Assembly: GCA_958496175.1 (NCBI GenBank)
Contig: OY292278.1
Span: 9,796,001 to 9,860,000, forward strand
DNA length: 64,000 bases
Origin: Sisyra terminalis
Taxonomy: Eukaryota > Arthropoda > Insecta > Neuroptera > Sisyridae
Direction of reading: 5' to 3'
Every line of letters begins with the position of its first letter. Within the stretch, counting starts at the first letter, position 1. This document shows positions 23,821 to 35,908 of the stretch, piece after piece. The notes under the pieces are model-generated. The model had not been told where the DNA came from. It did not search any database and saw only the letters and a program-made list of their open reading frames with translations. Both the position numbers and the translations under genes were made by a program.

Positions 23821-25463
23821 AGTAGGGGAGACTGGGTACAAAATAACGGCGGGTTGAAAGTAATAAATGCTTTCTAGGCTTATCCAATGGGTGAATTCCA
23901 CTTTGCTGCCATCAGGTGATAGTCTAGAGCACCCCCCTCAATCGCATTAAGTCGACGCGTGCGCAGTGCGTTGTTAGGTTATATAATATGACGTAATATG
24001 TTTTAACGAGCCAAAAGTAAGTTTTTCGACGTTTTCTTATTTATTGTATACATAGTCGTAAAAGGATTATAGCAATCCGAATGTTTGCATATCCATTTTT
24101 GATTAGATAAATTGTACAATGTTTAAATTCATTTTTGTCTAGCACGTTCCGTTTTAAAGTTATATTACACGTTTTATTAAAAATGAGAATGGGTACAAAA
24201 GTAACATGGCCCCCTAGGGGTACAAAAGTAATGTGTTACTTTTGTCCTCGTAATGATTTTATTACTAACATCATATTTTTATGGATATCTACTTCAATAG
24301 AATGGTTTTCGATACTTTTCCGTGTCGGTAGTTCTTCTTGCAGTAGTTCTTATGCATTGTCGCGGCTTTCTATTGATTCATTTCCTTAAAATATTAGTTT
24401 TTTGAATATTTAAAATGCTGGATTTGGTTTATATCATTAATATAAAATCTTTAAATAAGTAATTTGTTGACTTAACTTGTACAATGTTTTCATTAGCAAC
24501 CCTTAGCAGTCTTGTTACTTTCGACCCACAACGTGTTACTTTCGACCCGCCTACGTGATCGAAAGTAACAACTGACAATTTTTTTAAGGGTGGATCACCG
24601 TCAGAACGTAAAAAAAAATGACTTTTTAAAACTGCTGCCATTTTTTTTAGAGATATTAAAAAACGGTCTTCGGCATGTAAAAGTTGAAGTTTTGAACTAT
24701 TTTTTTTATTTGCCTCGATATGTCCCCCCCCCCTTTTAGAGCGCTTTGAAAAAGGGTCCTCAAAAATGAGGAGGCAAACGGGAGACAAGTTTTCTCTGAA
24801 ACCGGAAGTCAGATCATGATTTTCCAAAGAATGTAGGTTTTGGTAATATTTCTTTTTGGTACTGAACCTCGAAAATCCGAAAAAAGTTGAAAATTCACAA
24901 AATGGCGCGACTTTGAAAAAAAAGTTAAAAAAACGACCTTTTTTTGGACATTTCCCCCTCTCCCACTTTGAGGGGGGAGGTTTGGCCAATTTCAGGGGTT
25001 CAGTACCAAGCAGACGTGTTGAACTATAACACTCTACAGTTTCAAGTCAATCCGTCGGATAGTTTCTGAGGAATCTTCTCTCCCAGTTTTAAAAAGTTGA
25101 TTTCGAGAAAAACGCATTATAGTTTTTTTTTTATATTTTTTTATGTTATTATGAATTTATTCAATTTTTATCAGTGAAAATACATTAGTCAGCTATTCCA
25201 ATCCTTTTTAACACGTTATTCTTGAATGTTATAAGAAGACATTTATGGAAAAAAAAATCTATTTTTTTTTCTGACGATGATCCACCCTTAAACTCTGTGT
25301 TATTCATATAAAACACACGATAATTTCATAAATCAAGTTACTATTGTGAAGATCATAAACTAAATTTATATGTGGTTGTATTCATTTAATGGCAATAATA
25401 ACACCCAGTCAGAAATCAAGGTAAAAGTACAAATTGTTACTTTTGTACCCGGTCTCCCCTACT
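23821..25463. mobile_element. non-autonomous DNA element with GGGGAGAC ends
   Basis: The left end AGTAGGGGAGACTGGGTACA is mirrored at the right end (…GTACCCGGTCTCCCCTACT). The interior repeats a GTTACTTT core in both orientations: near 24192, 24219-24245, 24515, 24535 and 24560, and again beside the right end (25430). A separate TTAA-flanked MITE sits inside it (24588-25287). Without that insert it would be about 940 bp. No transposase frame and no clear target duplication (flanks ...AGTTTTG and GCAAGTA...), so the superfamily is unknown. Confidence 0.7.
24588..25287. mobile_element. TTAA-flanked MITE, 700 bp, nested
   Basis: The left end GGGTGGATCACCGTCAGAA and right end TTCTGACGATGATCCACCC (inverted, one difference in the inner part) are bounded by TTAA on both sides (24584-24587 and 25288-25291). 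TTAA duplications point to piggyBac- or Kolobok-type elements. It interrupts the GGGGAGAC element. A 186-codon minus-strand frame (24429-24989) crosses its left boundary and so is not a gene of either element. Confidence 0.8.
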
Positions 25464-26335
25464 GCAAGTAGCTTTATGGAATCTTTTTTTAATTTTTCAA
25501 TTCGTTAAAGGTCAAATCTAGAACTTTAGTGGGCGCTACTCTTTTGGTTGGAGTCCCTTTTAAGATAATATTATGTCCAAAATCCAGATCAACTTTCGAA
25601 AAACCAATTTCCACCGGAAAATCATTTTCTTCTCCTTATTCAAAGAAATCGAAAATGTCCAACTTTATTAACCACCTTTCTTTGTGGATCTCAAAAAAAA
25701 ATCGAAAATGTCCATTTTTATTAACCCCCCCTCCCTGTGGATCTCTCTTCATCCTTTTAACAGTGCCAACCACAAATCACAATCGTGGCTCATTTGGATT
25801 ATTCAAACAAATATTTACTGTTATAATATTGTCATTTTGACACCTGTCATTGTTTGTTTTGTGCCTCCTTTTTTTTTATCTCCCCAACTAACGTCCCGTG
25901 GGTCGCCCACGCCCTCATTACTGTCCAACGTATTAATTATTTCGCTCCCCCATTTCCCGATTCAATAAACGGACTATATGGATGGTGCGGAGGACTTTAT
26001 GCCCGTTTGTTTACATGAAAATGTTACAGAAAATTAATTAATATCAAAGGCTGCGTATGAAACAAGTCAATTTCAGCGCATCCGTTTCCGTTTTTGGTTC
26101 AACGTTAATGTGAATGAATTATGAAAACTGTCACCGCAATTTTATGACGGTGATTTTTTTCAATTTGACGACGTTATCAATTTATCATTACCTTCGGGTG
26201 ACCAGTTCTGATAACCTATTTACGTTATTTAGTCATAATTATCAATAAATATTCCAAATAAATCTACCAGATATGGATTTTTTCAATCGAAAATAGGTCA
26301 TTGTTTTATTAATAAATTGGATTTTTTTTTCAGGT
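25464..26335. other. non-coding DNA, no gene seen
   Basis: 25530-25960 is less AT-rich and has two overlapping plus-strand frames (25529-25840, 25684-25968) without a recognisable domain. No repeat was noticed. Confidence 0.4.
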
Positions 26336-26504
26336 ACTAGCTGATGCCCGTGACTTCTTCTGCGTAACGTAGGTGTTGGTTATATTTTTTTTTAGATTTT
26401 CAGTTTATAGTGATATATGGAAATTTTTATTTTTCTTATTCCTTTTACGAAAAACTTAATCATGCTTAAAATCACTATTTTGTCGCCTTTAAAAGACACA
26501 TTTA
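26336..26504 (+). repeat. insect dispersed repeat (GACTTCTTCTGCG type), left part
   Basis: Starts 'actagctgatgcccgtgac', followed by 'tctgcgtaacgtaggtg', 'ttccttttacgaaaaac' and 'aaaagacacattta'. The same order is seen at 39.2 kb (plus) and, reversed, at 41.6-41.97 kb. It is cut by the LINE fragment and resumes at 27631. This signature is common in insect genomes; I do not know its class with certainty (RTE-like LINE tails are one candidate). Confidence 0.75.
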
Positions 26505-27630
26505 TTTTTTTTTTATTTAAAATTTTGGTGCTCAGCAACGTAGGCCATATGGACCTTAGATATATTTACAAAGGTGAGTTTTTTACATTAAATATATATT
26601 ATATGTAATGGTATTCATCTATGAACATTGAAATTTAGCTAAAATTATTTAAATTAGAGTAAAACTATAAATTTGAGATATAAATAATATGTGAGCACAA
26701 TGGATTTACACAACAGATTAAATTTTTCACTTATCACAGATTATATTTTGATATTTGTTTTCTTCAGGGACTGTAAAATATCCAGGGCGATGGGCGACGA
26801 TGGTCTGTGGTCTTCCCATCTCAGCGTCCCATTTCTGGAGCCTCATAGAGCCCCGTTACATCCAACCAGAATATGGTTGACATCCAGGACGCTCCTACAT
26901 ATGAAACAAGATTTTTGTTCTTCGCCTCTTAGGATCCAGTCATGGGTTTCCCTGGTGTGCCCCGTTCTTAGGCGAGTCAGGATGACTTGGTCCGTTTTGG
27001 TCATGTTCCCGGTTATAATCTGTTTTCCCAACTTTATCTTTAATCTGTCTAAGGTGGGTTTGTGTCTTGTCCCACTTTTTTTTCCACGTTTCTGTTATTA
27101 TTTTTGCAACAGTTTTGGCATTGTTGTTGAGTCCTTTTTCAATTATGGGGTGTAGATATTTTATGCTACGTGCCTTTTCCAGGATAATGACCTGTATAGG
27201 AAGAGGTTTGGGTTTATTAATTTTGGTCAGGAACATCTTTCGTTGGGGATAATATTTACACAACTGATGGTTTGGATGGTGGGACAGGCTTTTGGCTTTT
27301 AGGCTATATTTCAGGATTTGGAGTTGGCGACGCATAGTTAGGTCTTGTTCGCCAGCCTCTATGGGGCAGGTGCGGTGGACTCCTGTGGCGATTCTGACTC
27401 CTAGGTTGTGTACAGGGTCCAGAATACCAAGTGTGGAATAGCAAGCCGATGTGTAAACTACACTGCTATAATCCAGTTTGGATCTGATCTGTGCACGATA
27501 CGCATTCAGTAAGGAATTCATATCTGCTCCACGTCCTCTTCCATTCAGAACCTTCAGGAGATTCATTTTATGGAGGCAGACAGCCTTAAGTCCTCGTAAG
27601 TGGCTTGTCCATGTGAGTTTGTGCACCTTG
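26505..27630 (-). mobile_element. I-clade LINE, 5'-truncated fragment
   Basis: Lies within the dispersed repeat: the sequence before it ends '…agacacattta' and the sequence after starts 'attgttgcttagaataaaat', which are contiguous in the 39.4- and 41.8-kb copies. The plus strand begins with a T-rich run (26505-26520), which is the poly(A) end of a minus-strand element. About 300 bp of 3' UTR precede the coding remnant in plus coordinates. Confidence 0.8.
26843..27626 (-). pseudogene. ORF2 C-terminal part of an I-clade LINE
   Basis: The minus-strand frame 27626-26940 encodes the thumb and connection part of a LINE reverse transcriptase: LTWTSHLRGLKAVCLHKMN, then IRSKLDYSSVVYTSACYSTL and LGVRIATGVHRTCPIEAG. 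It overlaps a second frame (27031-26843) with LTRLRTGHTRETHDWIL and CFICRSVLDVNHILVGC. The latter is the C-terminal CCHC-like zinc motif of I/Jockey-type ORF2. The change of frame near 27000 shows it is dead. The catalytic palm (YADD/FADD) is upstream of the truncation and missing. I see no TDGS motif of an RNase H domain between the two parts, so that domain was lost or never present. Confidence 0.85.
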
Positions 27631-27800
27631 AATTAATTGTTGCTTAGAATAAAATAGTAGTCAGTAATGATCAATTCATTTTCAAAAAACAATTATAATT
27701 ATATATAAAAAGTATGATCTTTTACGTATTCCTTCGGTAGGTATACCTAAATATTTCCTTTTAGTTCGCCGAATTTCAGGGAGTACGCGAACACTTATAT
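27631..27800 (+). repeat. insect dispersed repeat, right part
   Basis: Continues the repeat broken by the LINE: 'attgttgcttagaataaaat', 'atcaattcattttcaaaaaa', 'ggtaggtatacct', as at 39380-39485 and, reversed, at 41690-41800. Confidence 0.65.
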
Positions 27801-28592
27801 ATTTATTAGTGAATACGTATTTTGGATTTTCAGGTTTCAATTTGGGAAAGCCAAAAAACTTTATGCTTACTTATAAACTTAACATTTCCAGATATTTTTC
27901 TCAGAATATAAATTTTTAAGCAGATCCTTAGTTTTTGTTTCAATAATAAACCAACTTTTTCTAAATTAAGCAGTAATAATGTTTCGTCGGTTTCGTCTTT
28001 AACGGAACTATGATAATGAAACTTAAAATTTCGATCATTTATTCGACGATATCCCATACAAACTTTGCCACCATTTTTCACTCTTTTAGGGCAGACATTT
28101 TTAAAAACCTTTACTTATTATTTATCTACATCGTACAAAGAAGACACTTTCCAAATTTCATTGACATTAACGTGCCATTATATTTAAAAATACAATGTTA
28201 ATCGACAAAAAATTATGACCTTTTTTATTTTGATTATCATAACTAAAATGCTGGCATTTCTATTTATTATTGAAATTTATTTTTTTTACCCAAAATACAT
28301 CAAAATTACACACTCTAAAGTTGAGTTTTTGACGTTGGTTGATGGAATTAAAATTCGCGATTTTTCCTGCGGACGTAACTATCAAAAAACGGGAAATTTA
28401 ATTATAAATGCATTTATTGTCTACAATTTTTTAGTTCCAATAATAATAATGAGTTATAAAATGGATGAAACTGTAGCATAAGTTAACACTTTTAAAGTTT
28501 CATTTTAATTTTTAGCAAAAATATTTGTCAAGAAATCAAAATTTTGCAATATGTAGAAAAAAAAACATTATCTTATGCAAAAAAAAACATTA
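27801..28592. other. non-coding DNA, no gene seen
   Basis: Three short overlapping frames (27830-28481) are low in complexity and lack a recognisable domain. 28215-28481 has a hydrophobic start (FFILIIITKMLAFLFIIEI) but nothing else that supports a gene. Confidence 0.4.
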
Positions 28593-28604
28593 GTACTTTC
28601 GACA

Positions 28605-28822
28605 TAATAATAATAAAAGTTTTTTATTGGTCTACTCTACAGTAACAATATATATATAAACAATAAAAGAAATAAAATAATAAAATAGTAAAAGTTCCAG
28701 ACGCATGTCTTTGCCTTTCAACAACTTTAGAAAACATAGAAAATAGAAAAAAAAAATAATATGATTCTTAACTATATAAATATTTAAAGATATCTGTCTC
28801 AGATCACTGGGAAAAACGACCT
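28605..28822 (-). mobile_element. Jockey LINE (family J2), 3' end only
   Basis: About 218 bp almost identical to 45965-46180, the 3' UTR of the Jockey element at 46-47.8 kb. On the minus strand it ends in a TTA/ATT-repeat tail. A perfect 12-bp duplication TACTTTCGACAT flanks it (28593-28604 and 28823-28834), as expected for target-primed reverse transcription. It has no coding part. Confidence 0.92.
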
Positions 28823-28834
28823 TACTTTCGACAT

Positions 28835-30384
28835 CAATTTTTGGTCAAACTATAGCATTTATAAAAAATTAATAAAGAACCATTTTTGCAGGAAATTACC
28901 TTAGCTTTCATTTTGATAATAACTATTTTATTTGTATCTACCACGGTTCAAAAGCTATAATGAAAAAATATTTATTTTATTCGAAAAGTCAATACTCTAT
29001 CAATTAATCAGAAAAATTGGCTTTTACGTATTTTTTATGAAGTTCATATGCTTGAAGGACTGTACTGTATGTATTAAAATAATTTTTTTTCTTTATTATT
29101 TTAGAAATATTATCACTATCGTTAAAGCTTTAATATATTGGTAAATAAGAGCAAAAATTTTTTAAATTTCTTCGGTTTATTCCCCATAACCAAGCTATAT
29201 TTAGATTTATCTTAATTTTTTTAATCAATGCATGAAATTTCATCACAAATTTTTTTGTCAACCATTACAGTGGATTTAAGAAAACATATAAGTAAACGTT
29301 AATATTGTATTTTTTAAGAAATAACTTCAAATTTCAACCACAACTTTAGTCTTAGATTTGCCTGTAATTTTCCTTTATAATCATAAAGCGTTAAATTTAA
29401 ATTAACCATTTCGAGCTGGAACTCAATTTAGTCTCCAACAACGTGGAAAGTTAAATTTAATCATACTTTAATTCCCCGAAAAAAAATTGTTACCGGAAAG
29501 TCTTCTTTTCAGTCGCAATAATAGAATTTCTAATAGGTATAATACTTTATAGTAAGTATATACCTATAACAATAAACTTTAATATCCTATAACTTTTAAT
29601 ATATAATTATGCTTTCGTGATCAACATCATTAAAATTTGCAATCTTTTATATTTAATTTTCATTTCTCAATTAAATTGAATTATTTTTTTTGCTTTGCTT
29701 TATGAAAAAAAATAATTATTTATAGAAATGTTATAACTACTTTATTCGCGCGCATTTCCAATGTAATTTCTGTTTTCCAGTTTTCCGGTTCTCGTGTGAA
29801 CTGTCGAGAAAATTATCACCACAAAGTCAACTTGATTTTCCCTTGTTTAGTCATTTGTTTTTTTATTTCGTCATGATGCCACTTGATCGTTTGGTTTTGA
29901 TTTTAGATTATTCTTAAAAAAATGGCAATTAAGCTCAATGTTTTACGGATTTATTACGTTTTTGGTACATTTAAAGAAGTTAAAATTTGGTAATATGGCA
30001 TTAACTCAGTTAAAGGATGATTTGAGGTGTGAAAAAAAAGTTCAATTTGTAGTAAAATGTAGTAATTTAAGTCAAATAATTGAACAAAAAAATAACATTG
30101 GTTGGTAAGTGAAAATTGGTCTAAATTTTTTTGGGCTTGAATTATACGGTGGTCTCTCTTAAATTGCAAAGCTCTTAAAGCTTAAACCTTTTCTCAAAAG
30201 ATTTGTATTTTAATTTATACCGACCACGAAAATCAAAAACCTTAAAATTTAAACATTTTATTTATAAAATTTTCCATTTGATCGCTCGTATTTTGTTAAA
30301 AAGTTGACTAGTGAAACTTCTTTTACTTAACTGATTCCAATAGTTACACCATCGTAGAACATTAGGCGTAATATAAATTATAAT
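28835..30384. other. non-coding DNA, no gene seen
   Basis: AT-rich and without protein-like frames or a repeat shared with the window. Confidence 0.45.
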
Positions 30385-31342
30385 GGGCCAAAAAAATCGG
30401 CAATTTTTTTTTTAAAAGTATATCGAAAATATTGTTCAAGGTGACAAAAAAAAATATCGGGAAGGTTGAGCCCTTAATATTAATATTAAGAGGTCTATCA
30501 TCTTTAATTTCGAATTTTTATTTGTGCTTTCATTTTTGCGTCAATGCTGTCAAACTATCAAGGTAAAAAAAAATCATCTGCACATATATTTATGGAAAAT
30601 TGAATTCCCTACAAAATACGTTTCTTTGAAAATTTTTGTCAGACTAACCGTTTTCAAATAATCAAGCTATAAACATTGATATAATTTTTAGATTTATCTT
30701 CTTTATTTTGGAATTTTGTAACTAACGAACAAATAAATATATAGAAATGAACAATATTGATTCTTGAAGATAATTTAATGCTCTACAAAAAAGGTCATCT
30801 AACGTTTTTACATAAAATAACTTTTTCAAAAGTTATTCACAATTAAAGTTGAAGGAAAAATTAAATTATTGTTTTTTTCGTTGTTGAACCAATTTTGAAA
30901 GAGTGATTTTATGTAAAAACGTCATGAGACCTTTTTTGTAGAACATTAAATTTCCTTCAAGAATCTATATTGTTCATTTGTATATATTTATTTGTTCGTT
31001 AGTTACAAAATTCCAAAATAAAGGAGATAAATCTAAAAATTATATCAATGCTAACAGCTTGAATATTCGGAAACGGCGTATCTGGCAAAAATTTTTAAGA
31101 ATACGTTTTTTATAGGAAATTTAATTTTCTGTAAATATATATACAGATACATTTTTTTACCTTGCTAGTTTGACACCATTGACTTAAAAATTAAAGCACA
31201 AATAAAATATCGAAATTAAAGATGATAGACCTCCTAATAAGAATATTAATGGCTCAAACCTTCCCGATATTTTTATCACCTTTAACAATATTTTTGATAT
31301 ACTTTTCATAAAACGAGATAGTCGATTTTTTTGGCTCAGTCT
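30385..31342. mobile_element. repeat family A foldback MITE, copy 2
   Basis: Same layout and orientation as 12839-13805: GGGCCAAAAAAATCGG at the left, 'aagaggtctatcatctttaa' (30510), a mirrored right arm, and TTTTTTTGGCTCAGTCT at the right. The arms are complementary over most of the 958 bp. Outside, TATAAATT (30372-30379) and TATAAATA (31345-31352) may be an 8-bp duplication, but this needs a few ragged bases at each end. Confidence 0.75.
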
Positions 31343-32340
31343 TTTATAAATAAGTTGTAATAAATTGTATGAGTTTATCTTCTCTTTTAGGAATGTTCTT
31401 TATTTTTGTCGAATTGATTTGCTAATTGTTTGATTAAATTTAAATCACTTAAACTTTTATATGAAGCACAAGTTTATGTTAATAAAAGCTGGCGCATGAA
31501 AATCATAACTGTAATTTGTTGTACTTAATTGCGTGCGGCAAATTTTCAGTGAAGCATAAATTCGTAACGCGAAAATTACATTGTAGATTATTGGTGGGTA
31601 CGTAGGCATATCAAAAAGACCAGTTTGGACGCTAAACTCTACGAAGAAAGATTAGATTTGTCTTCCTTTTTTTCGAAAGGAAGAAAGTTAAATGTTTAAG
31701 TATTGAATAAAAATAACAGTGGACTAATTGAGACGAGATTTTATTTCGGTTTCAAGGTGGAATAATCGCCCGATATCTGGCGACAGCATTTGCCAAACGC
31801 ACATATAATTTTCGGGCCTACGAAAATCGTGATGCATTCGAGAAACGAAAGATTCGACAGAAAATTTTTCTTCTATATAAGTTTTCTTCTATAGAAGTCT
31901 TTAGTTTTCGATTTTTTTTGTCCGGTCCATTCCTTTGTTGAGGGATGAAAAACATATTGAGAAGTACATATTGAGAGACAATCCGAAGTGGAAGATTTGC
32001 ATTTTTTTTTTGCTTCGAATTTGTTGGAATGGCGCCAAAAAATTTTATACAATTTCCACAAAACTATTTTATGTACATTGAACATAATATTATAGATGCG
32101 AGTGACATTTATTTGGTCCACTTTGGTGTGATTGTTGGTGTCTTGTTGAAAGTATGATGGGCTTAGTCATCGAATGCATTTTTAAAATTTGTTTTTTTTT
32201 TGAGTTGGCCAATACCTGCAACTTCGTCAAATTAAATAAAAATGATCATTTCTCGAAAAAAAAAATATTTGAACAAATGATTTCGATGGTCTTAGAGCGG
32301 AAAATGACCGGAATAAAATGGTCATTTATTGGTCAAACAT
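31343..32340. other. non-coding DNA, no gene seen
   Basis: 31560-31860 is less AT-rich ('ggcgacagcatttgcc', 'cgtgatgcattcgag') and could be a conserved non-coding element. No gene or repeat is recognised. Confidence 0.4.
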
Positions 32341-32344
32341 CTAT

Positions 32345-33260
32345 GTGTATATATCACCTTGGTATATCCCTATGGTCTTATTAGGGATGAAAGAATGGAC
32401 TCTTATCCAGAGAATAAATGACAACATCGAATCTTGTAGAAGTATCAACTAGACCAAGAGTGGTCAACCAAAATGATGTTATAGGCCACTTTGGAAATAA
32501 ATCATAACTTCGCGGGCCAAATATACTAAAAAATACATATTTTGAAGAAAATTAAAAGTTCTACAAAAAATTTCAAATTGTGAATTTTCATCAAATCATC
32601 CGTTTTCTTATAATCGAGCCATAAACATTGATCAATTTTTATGCTTTAATTTTAAATCGTTAGATTTTAGTAACTTTTGAATGAATTAATATTCGGAGCA
32701 CAATTTTTATATATTTACCCTTTAATGAAATTAAATGTTCTACAAAATAGTTATTTTGGGATTTTTAAATAAATTTACTATTACTATTCAAAATTATTCA
32801 AGGTCATAGTTGAAGTAAATTTATATACCGAATTGAATACTTTTGAGAGAAGTAAATTTATGAAAAAATGCATAAGACCTTTTTTCTAGAGCCTTAAATT
32901 TTCTTTAAGAATATAAATAAATTTTGCTCTGAATATCAAATTGTTTATTAGTTACACAGTAACAGAGTTAATAATCAACGCATAAAAATAGAATAATGTT
33001 CCAGGTTTTTGATCTGACGAAAATTTATCAAAAGATATTTTTTGTACAGCATTCAATTACTTTCAAGAATATGTATTGCTTAATTCTTTCGTATTGGTGA
33101 TTCAAAAGTTTTCAGAAAAATATATGTTTTGAATTAAAAAATCAACAACAGCGATGATAGACCTCATAATATCAATATTGGAGGCTCAAAATTGCACTAT
33201 ATTTCTTTTAGTCCTCTTAAATAATATTTTAGATATATCAGCTTGATCAAAAAGTTCCCG
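32345..33260. repeat. repeat family B, copy 2
   Basis: Matches 9.83-11.15 kb without the internal tandem amplification: 'cttatccagagaataaatgac', 'gaagtatcaactagacc', 'cgagccataaacattgatc', then 'acacagtaacagagttaata' and 'gatagacctcataatatcaa'. No coding frame. The termini are not clear, so the extent is approximate. Confidence 0.7.
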
Positions 33261-34779
33261 GAATAAATCAAAAAGTTCCCGTGTTGCAGTCGATGGGGAT
33301 TACTTTGCAGGGGACAATATAGATTTAGAAGAATAAACTTGTATTTTTAATTTTCTGAACAAAGTTAAGAATTTTTCTGAATTTTTTGATCCAAGTCGTA
33401 TAAAATCGTGCGGCCTAATATAATGAATATGAATCATATTACAGCCAAAACTGCTAGTTGTAGAGTCGTGAAATTTGGAAGGTACATCCCTTATATGACG
33501 TAAGCATCCGATGAGAGCGAATTTTTGAAAATATCACCCCTAACAGGGTAAAATAGAGTGCCAAAGTTTATACGTGAAAACACATACAAACCATCAACAA
33601 ATGAAATTTCAAATTTAATAATCAAAGTTCCGTTAAATACGAAACATTGATGAATGAAATTGAATAGGTATCTGCTTTGAATTGAATTTGCCTGTTTGAT
33701 GTTTAAATATTTTGCTGATTAAATTTCCTATCTCTACAGGAAAGAAAAGCATTTAAATAAAATTAAAGTTCCAAATATGTAATGGGAAAGAGTTTAGGGT
33801 GTTAATGAATATAATTCTAATCTCTATCGGTACACATAAAGTAAATTTTTGGTTCAAAATATCGTTATTCCAAATTTGCCTATTTTTGAAAAAAAATTGT
33901 GTCAATTTGTATATCTTGTTTTAACAAAAAAAAACAGAAAAACCAATTTTTTTAAAATTAAGTTTTATTTATTAGATATATAAAAATGAGTTGAGACATG
34001 TGGGTCTCGCTAAAACTAGAAAATTTCTTGACCGCTTTGGCTTATTTTGGTGTTGAATTATTTGTAAAAGGCAAAGGAAGATTTAACAGGTGAGAAAACA
34101 GAAATAAGTTATAAGGAAAAGAGTAAAAGCTATAAAAAAAAATCCCCATATAAATTGTTAATACCTGTCAAATTGACCAAATAGACAGAATAGGCACTGA
34201 CACCAATAAATATTTGAAAATAAACCAAATAAGTCATTTTTTGGTTTTGTGACTTTACAAAAGTACTGTCTTTTACTTATATTTACATATTTTACTTAAT
34301 ATTTATTGTAATCTGTAACAATTGGGAAAATGACAATCATTTGTCAATATTTAAGGCGTTAAAATACAGCAGGGAATCTACTGAGGTATGTTGTGCTGGT
34401 GGAAAAGTAAAATTGTCCTAATTGGTCCCACCAAAAGATTCATTACGCTCATTAATTTATGGGATAGGAAATGATTCTAAAACCTCCTTGGCCAATATTT
34501 AAAAATATCAAAGATGTTTTTAAAAGACGTAGTTTGGCGTATAAAACGAATATTTTGTTGAGGAAGTACTGAAAAAAAAAACAGGAATATTTCCAGTAAG
34601 TTTCCAGTCCCGGATTAATAGCGACCTTTGGATCGAATTGGCCAAAAGAACAATACAATTTCGAGGAAACCAAAAGGTCAAAAACAAAAATATGTTTACA
34701 AATATCTATGTATGTCTTTAAACTCATGAATAGGTGAGAATTTAAGGATTTATAGTATACATATGAGCTTTAACATGCT
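33261..34779. other. non-coding DNA with a diverged dispersed repeat
   Basis: 33430-33700 is similar in order and wording to 40.92-41.20 kb ('gaaatttggaa', 'ccttatatgacg', 'atatcacccctaa', 'aaagtttatacg', 'aaagttccgttaaa'). The rest shows no gene. Confidence 0.4.
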
Positions 34780-34945
34780 TAATGTTTTCATAGGAGTAAA
34801 TCTAAATAAGCCAAATACAATGTATATTCATTAATTGTTAATAACTTTTGTTAGTAATTTAGTAATTAAAAATGTAGCAATATTACCGACATCAATTAGT
34901 TTTCACAATTCAATTTTAGGTGCTACGAAATTCACCGGGTCCTCT
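34780..34945 (-). repeat. insect dispersed repeat (GACCCGGCAAACTTCG type), end
   Basis: Ends 'aggtgctacgaaattcaccg' followed by 'ggtcctc'. This is a diverged version of the end at 56745-56777 (minus: AGCTGACCCGGCAAACTTCG). Such ends mark a repeat class widespread in insects. The inner extent is uncertain. Confidence 0.5.
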
Positions 34946-35138
34946 GATATTTTAATAAAAAAAAAATATTTGCATATTATATAATCAAGTACATACCAAT
35001 TGTAACGTAGGCAATTTGCAAAATGCTTTATTTTTTAATGTATTTAATATAATTACCATGCACAAAAGAATTTAATGAAACCATGAAATGAAATTTGAGA
35101 TTTGGTTCCTTTGTAACATAAAATATATTATTTAATTG

Positions 35139-35140
<2 letters not shown>

Positions 35141-35190
<50 letters not shown>
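35141..35190. repeat. (TA)n microsatellite
   Basis: About 25 TA units ending exactly where the family C MITE starts. AT repeats resume on its other side at 35901, so the MITE inserted into the microsatellite. Confidence 0.95.
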
Positions 35191-35193
<3 letters not shown>

Positions 35194-35900
35194 GGTGATT
35201 TTTTTTTTACTTTTTTTGGTCCCATCGTGAAATTTTGTTGGAAATACCAAAAAAAAAATCCCTGAAAGTTTGAGCCCTTAATATTAATTTTAAGTCCTCG
35301 ACCAAGACATGTAAAGATTTCCCATTGAAAATACACGGAAACTCTGATTTTTTATTTTTAAATTTCTATATCTCAGCGGCATTTCATGGGATCACTTTTA
35401 CCGAAGATGATTTTTCCATAAAATTCGCGTTTTTTTTTTTGCATTTATCTCGTAAATAACAAGAGCTACGGAAAAATTATAATTGAAAAACTTGTAGAGA
35501 ATTTGATTTCCTACAAAAAAGTTCTTGTAGACCAAATCGCGAAGATCAATATTAAACGAGATATTAAGCCTTGAATTTTATGGAAAAATCAGGTTCAGTG
35601 GCCCCCTACTACCTCACCGGTGTGAGTTACGACTTTGTCGCAATGGGCACTTTTGTAGAGCGTTTAATTCTGAGAAAAAACCATCTTCAGTAAAAGCGAT
35701 CCCATGAAATGCCACTGAGATATTGAAATTTAAAAATAAAAAATCCGAGTTTCCGTGTATTTTCAATGGGAAATCTTTACACGTCTTGGTCGAGGACTTA
35801 AAATTAATATTAAGGGCTCAAACTTTCAGGGATTTTTTTTTTGTTATTTCCAACAAAATTTCACGATGGGACCAAAAAAAGTCAAAAAAAAATCATCCTA
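35191..35900. mobile_element. palindromic MITE family C, copy 1, 710 bp
   Basis: Inverted arms of about 200 bp or more. The left end is TAGGGTGATTTTTTTTTTAC and the right end GTCAAAAAAAAATCATCCTA. Both arms then carry 'ggtcccatcgtgaaattttg', 'gtttgagcccttaatattaa' and 'gtcctcgaccaagac' (mirrored). ATATATAT on both sides is consistent with an 8-bp duplication but lies in a microsatellite. TAGGG ends with 8-bp duplications fit hAT; copy 2 gives clean evidence. The frame at 35723-35914 is arm sequence, not a gene. Confidence 0.85.
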
Positions 35901-35908
35901 ATATATAT

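Noticed and set aside
24429..24989. 186-codon minus-strand open frame
   Set aside because: It crosses the boundary between the nested TTAA MITE and its host element. It is low in complexity (FFFF, KKK runs) and has no recognisable domain; the lower AT content of this stretch explains its length.
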